A stretch of 64,000 nucleotides of DNA from Bog-159 sp963709155 (GTDB taxonomy: Bacteria > Acidobacteriota > Terriglobia > Bryobacterales > Bryobacteraceae). Where the stretch lies: assembly GCA_963709155.1 (NCBI GenBank), contig CAVPVD010000002.1, positions 248,001 to 312,000 of the forward strand, in the 5' to 3' direction. Shown here in pieces: positions 61,997 through 64,000 of this stretch (the first letter of the stretch is position 1; each line of letters starts with the position of its first letter). A program made the translations under genes and the position numbers. The notes beneath the pieces were generated by a model. That model did no database searches, was not told the origin of the DNA, and saw only the letters and a list, made by a program, of their open reading frames with translations.

Positions 61997-63384
61997 ACCA
62001 TAGCCGCCTGCGCGGCTTTGGCCAGCCCGGCGGCATTCCAGGCATCGAAGCCTCCGGTCACATTCATCACCCGCGGGAATCCGGCACGGCGCAGCAGGCT
62101 GGCGGCTATGGCGCTGCGATATCCTCCCTTGCAATGCACGGCAACGGGGCGGGCAGGATCCAATTGGCCGACCGCGGCGGGAAATTGGTTCAATGGCAGC
62201 AGGAGCGCGCCGGCGATATGCCCGTCGTCCCATTCGGCCGGACGCCGCACATCGGCGATTTGTAAAGCCGTTTCTTCGCGCTGGAGGCGTACAAGGTCCT
62301 GCACGGTGATATGGGGCAGGCGCTCGACCGGGCGATTTGCCCGTTGCCAGGCTTCGATGCCGCCCGCCAGATATCCGGCCACGCGCTCGATGCCGACGCG
62401 CGCCAGCCGCATCCGCGATTCGACGGCGCAATCCAGGTTCTCCGCGAGCAGAATGAGATCGGTCTCCAGACCCAGCAGCGCGCCCGCCCATGAGGCGAAC
62501 TGGCCCGCGAGGGGAATGTTCACCGATCCAGGAATATAGGCGGCCGCGAATGCGGTATCCGGGCGGGTGTCGAGCACCTGCGCACCGGCTTGCTGGAGCC
62601 GCGCAAACGCATCCACGGTGAGCTCCGGCATGTCCGGTAACTCGCCCAACGCCGGCGCGCCGGTGCGATTGATTTCCGCGTCGCGCGCGAAATAGGCGGG
62701 GCGATCGGGCAGCGTTTCCGTCAGCATGCGGACGAATTCATCGCGCGTGGCGGCCTGTAGAGCGTAGTTCGTCAGGCGCTGTTCGCCGATGGTGGAAGAG
62801 CGTTCGGTGCTGAGCTGGCGCCCACAGAGGGAACCGGCGCCGTGCGCGGGGTAGACGCGCAGATCGTCCGGCAAGCGGAGCAGCTTCTGGTGCAAGCTGT
62901 CGTACAGCAACCCGGCAAGCTGTTGGGGTGTGTATCCGGGCGAGAGATCCGGACGGCCCACGTCGCCAATGAACAAGGTGTCGCCGGTCAGCACCGCGCA
63001 GGGATCGGGGGAGCGGTCCAGATCGGTGACCAGGACGCAGAGGCTCTCCAAGGTGTGACCCGGCGTTTCGAGGAAGCGCAGGTGGCAGCGGCCGAAGCGG
63101 ATCTCATCGCCATCGCGAACCGCAACGTGCGGGAATTGCGCGCCGGCGCGTGCGCCTACGTAGATCTGTGCGCCGGTGCGGGCGGCCAGTTCGCGGTGCC
63201 CGGAAACGAAGTCGGCATGCAGGTGAGTCTCGATCACATAGGCGATGCGCAGGCCGTTCACGCGCGCGGCTTCCAGGTAGGTCTCGACGTCGCGCTGGGG
63301 ATCGACGACCACGGCGATTCCTTCGGAACCAGCCATATAGGAGGCATGCGCCAGGCAACCGAGATAGAACTGTTCGAAGTACAT
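61993..63384 (-). CDS. MBL-fold hydrolase with two rhodanese domains
   Basis: AAGGAGG at 63389-63395 (minus strand) precedes the ATG at 63384. The 463-residue protein has the zinc motif THLHADF (HxHxDH-like) in ETHLHADFVSGHREL, the distal His in ETPGHTLESL and the metal Asp in VLTGDTLFIGDVG, as in persulfide dioxygenases. Two rhodanese domains follow (about 255-355 and 360-460); the second has the active Cys in VAVHCKGGYRSA, whereas the first lacks it (LILLAENLDC). Such fusions handle persulfide sulfur from glutathione or coenzyme A. It likely acts in sulfide detoxification. Confidence 0.9.
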   Translation of the reverse strand: MYFEQFYLGCLAHASYMAGSEGIAVVVDPQRDVETYLEAARVNGLRIAYVIETHLHADFVSGHRELAARTGAQIYVGARAGAQFPHVAVRDGDEIRFGRCHLRFLETPGHTLESLCVLVTDLDRSPDPCAVLTGDTLFIGDVGRPDLSPGYTPQQLAGLLYDSLHQKLLRLPDDLRVYPAHGAGSLCGRQLSTERSSTIGEQRLTNYALQAATRDEFVRMLTETLPDRPAYFARDAEINRTGAPALGELPDMPELTVDAFARLQQAGAQVLDTRPDTAFAAAYIPGSVNIPLAGQFASWAGALLGLETDLILLAENLDCAVESRMRLARVGIERVAGYLAGGIEAWQRANRPVERLPHITVQDLVRLQREETALQIADVRRPAEWDDGHIAGALLLPLNQFPAAVGQLDPARPVAVHCKGGYRSAIAASLLRRAGFPRVMNVTGGFDAWNAAGLAKAAQAAMV

Positions 63385-63555
63385 AAGTGGCCTCCTTAGA
63401 CCGTTCCAGCCGATTATAAACTGTTGGGAACCGGTGCGCGAGCGCGGGCGGCCGGGGCCTCGGGGTCATACCTGAACGGCAAAATAAAAGGCTGAAAGAG
63501 GCGCCGCTTATGATAGACTACCCAGAGCGCAGACCGCGCCCGGGGGGATATTCAG

Positions 63556-64000
63556 TTGACGAATTCTACAGTCTGGCAAGCACTTAGCTTGCTGCTTTGT
63601 CCTCTTTTGGCCGTGCCGCAGATGGCGCAGGATGCCGAGCCGCCCACGCAACTGAACATCGTGATTGTGGAGGGCGAAGGGGCGGTGAATAACCTGCGCC
63701 AACGCGTAGTGCGGGAACCTATCGTGCGCGTGGAAGACCAGAACCACAAGCCGGTGGCGGGCGCGGCCGTGAGCTTTCTGCTGCCCGGCAACGGGGCCAG
63801 CGGCACATTCGCGAACGGCGCGAAGCTGCTGACCGTCACTACGGACGCCAATGGTCAAGCCGTGGCGAAGGGTATCAAAACTAACAATGTGACGGGACAA
63901 TACCAGATTCAGGTGACCGCGTCGGTTGGAAAAGTAACAGCGACGGCGGTGATTGGGCAGGTAAACGGCGCGGCGGCGGCGGCGGCGGGGGCGGCTGCAG
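63556..64000 (+). CDS. secreted Ig/carboxypeptidase-regulatory-like domain protein, 5' part
   Basis: A TTG at 63556 follows GGGGGGAT at 63542-63549. The frame runs to the right edge without a stop, so the gene is cut. The protein has a leader (LSLLLCPLLAVPQMAQD), then a beta-sandwich starting PPTQLNIVIVEGEGAVNNLR, with REPIVRVEDQNHKPVAGAAV, FLLPGNGASGTF and TVTTDANGQAVAKGIKTN. This is the pattern of a bacterial Ig-like (Big1) or carboxypeptidase regulatory-like domain. It ends in a run of Ala codons. It is probably a large surface protein or an exported regulator of one. Confidence 0.8.
   Translation, partial: MTNSTVWQALSLLLCPLLAVPQMAQDAEPPTQLNIVIVEGEGAVNNLRQRVVREPIVRVEDQNHKPVAGAAVSFLLPGNGASGTFANGAKLLTVTTDANGQAVAKGIKTNNVTGQYQIQVTASVGKVTATAVIGQVNGAAAAAAGAAA

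Overview
The window looks like chromosomal DNA of an Acidobacteriota member close to Candidatus Solibacter usitatus (Bryobacterales). It is GC-rich and carries family-restricted hallmarks: a C-terminal domain of the TIGR03437 (Solibacter) type, large FG-GAP/VCBS and GloVer (TIGR03803) repeat proteins, a frameshifted TIGR02999-like ECF sigma factor, a HipA/DUF3037 pair and an ABC permease fused to an M1 peptidase. This placement is inferred from protein families only; there is no rRNA or tRNA gene in the window.

Layout. 0-5 kb: end of a LuxR-type response regulator, two small unknown genes, a broken DsrE-like gene and a large secreted VCBS protein. 5-16.4 kb: a GloVer repeat protein, a DUF6629 membrane protein, a secreted esterase, an ABC exporter whose permease is fused to an aminopeptidase-like domain, and glutamate decarboxylase. 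16.7-22.5 kb: a 1.45-kb, nearly identical direct repeat. Each copy carries a PEGA-domain gene and the 3' end of a secreted deiminase gene; a DUF4062/HEAT gene and the full deiminase gene lie between the copies. 22.6-37.5 kb: a second VCBS protein, topoisomerase IB, two DUF3147 genes, an epimerase, a PhyH dioxygenase, a second GloVer protein, the sigma factor, an aldo/keto reductase, an M20 peptidase, a third VCBS protein and a DUF2059-TonB-ankyrin fusion. 37.66-39.58 kb: a group II intron inserted in one arm of a 36-bp inverted repeat. 39.9-43.3 kb: succinate dehydrogenase sdhCAB, then a radical SAM gene. 44.6-47.7 kb: a helix-hairpin-helix protein, the HipA/DUF3037 pair and an APC permease. 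47.8-56.1 kb: a tightly coupled seven-gene redox operon (two beta-propellers, a Tat ferredoxin, a NapH-like membrane protein, a membrane-anchored NuoE, NuoF, and a NuoG module split by a GltD-like flavoprotein). 56.1-64 kb: oligopeptidase B, RhaT, a DoxX-like protein, a rhomboid protease, a Lys/His-rich peptide, an alcohol dehydrogenase overlapping an MBL-rhodanese gene, and the start of a secreted protein.

The redox operon is the most distinctive system. Its architecture suggests transfer of electrons between cytosolic NAD(P)H and a periplasmic acceptor or donor through a membrane Fe-S relay. Three families of short palindromic repeats are scattered between genes: R1 built on GCCGGCTG/GGCGGGCAAT palindromes, R2 built on TGGCGCACGCTTTAGCGTGCGCCA, and R3 with the core AGCCGCGACCGT. 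One R1 copy has become part of the coding sequence of the NapH-like protein.
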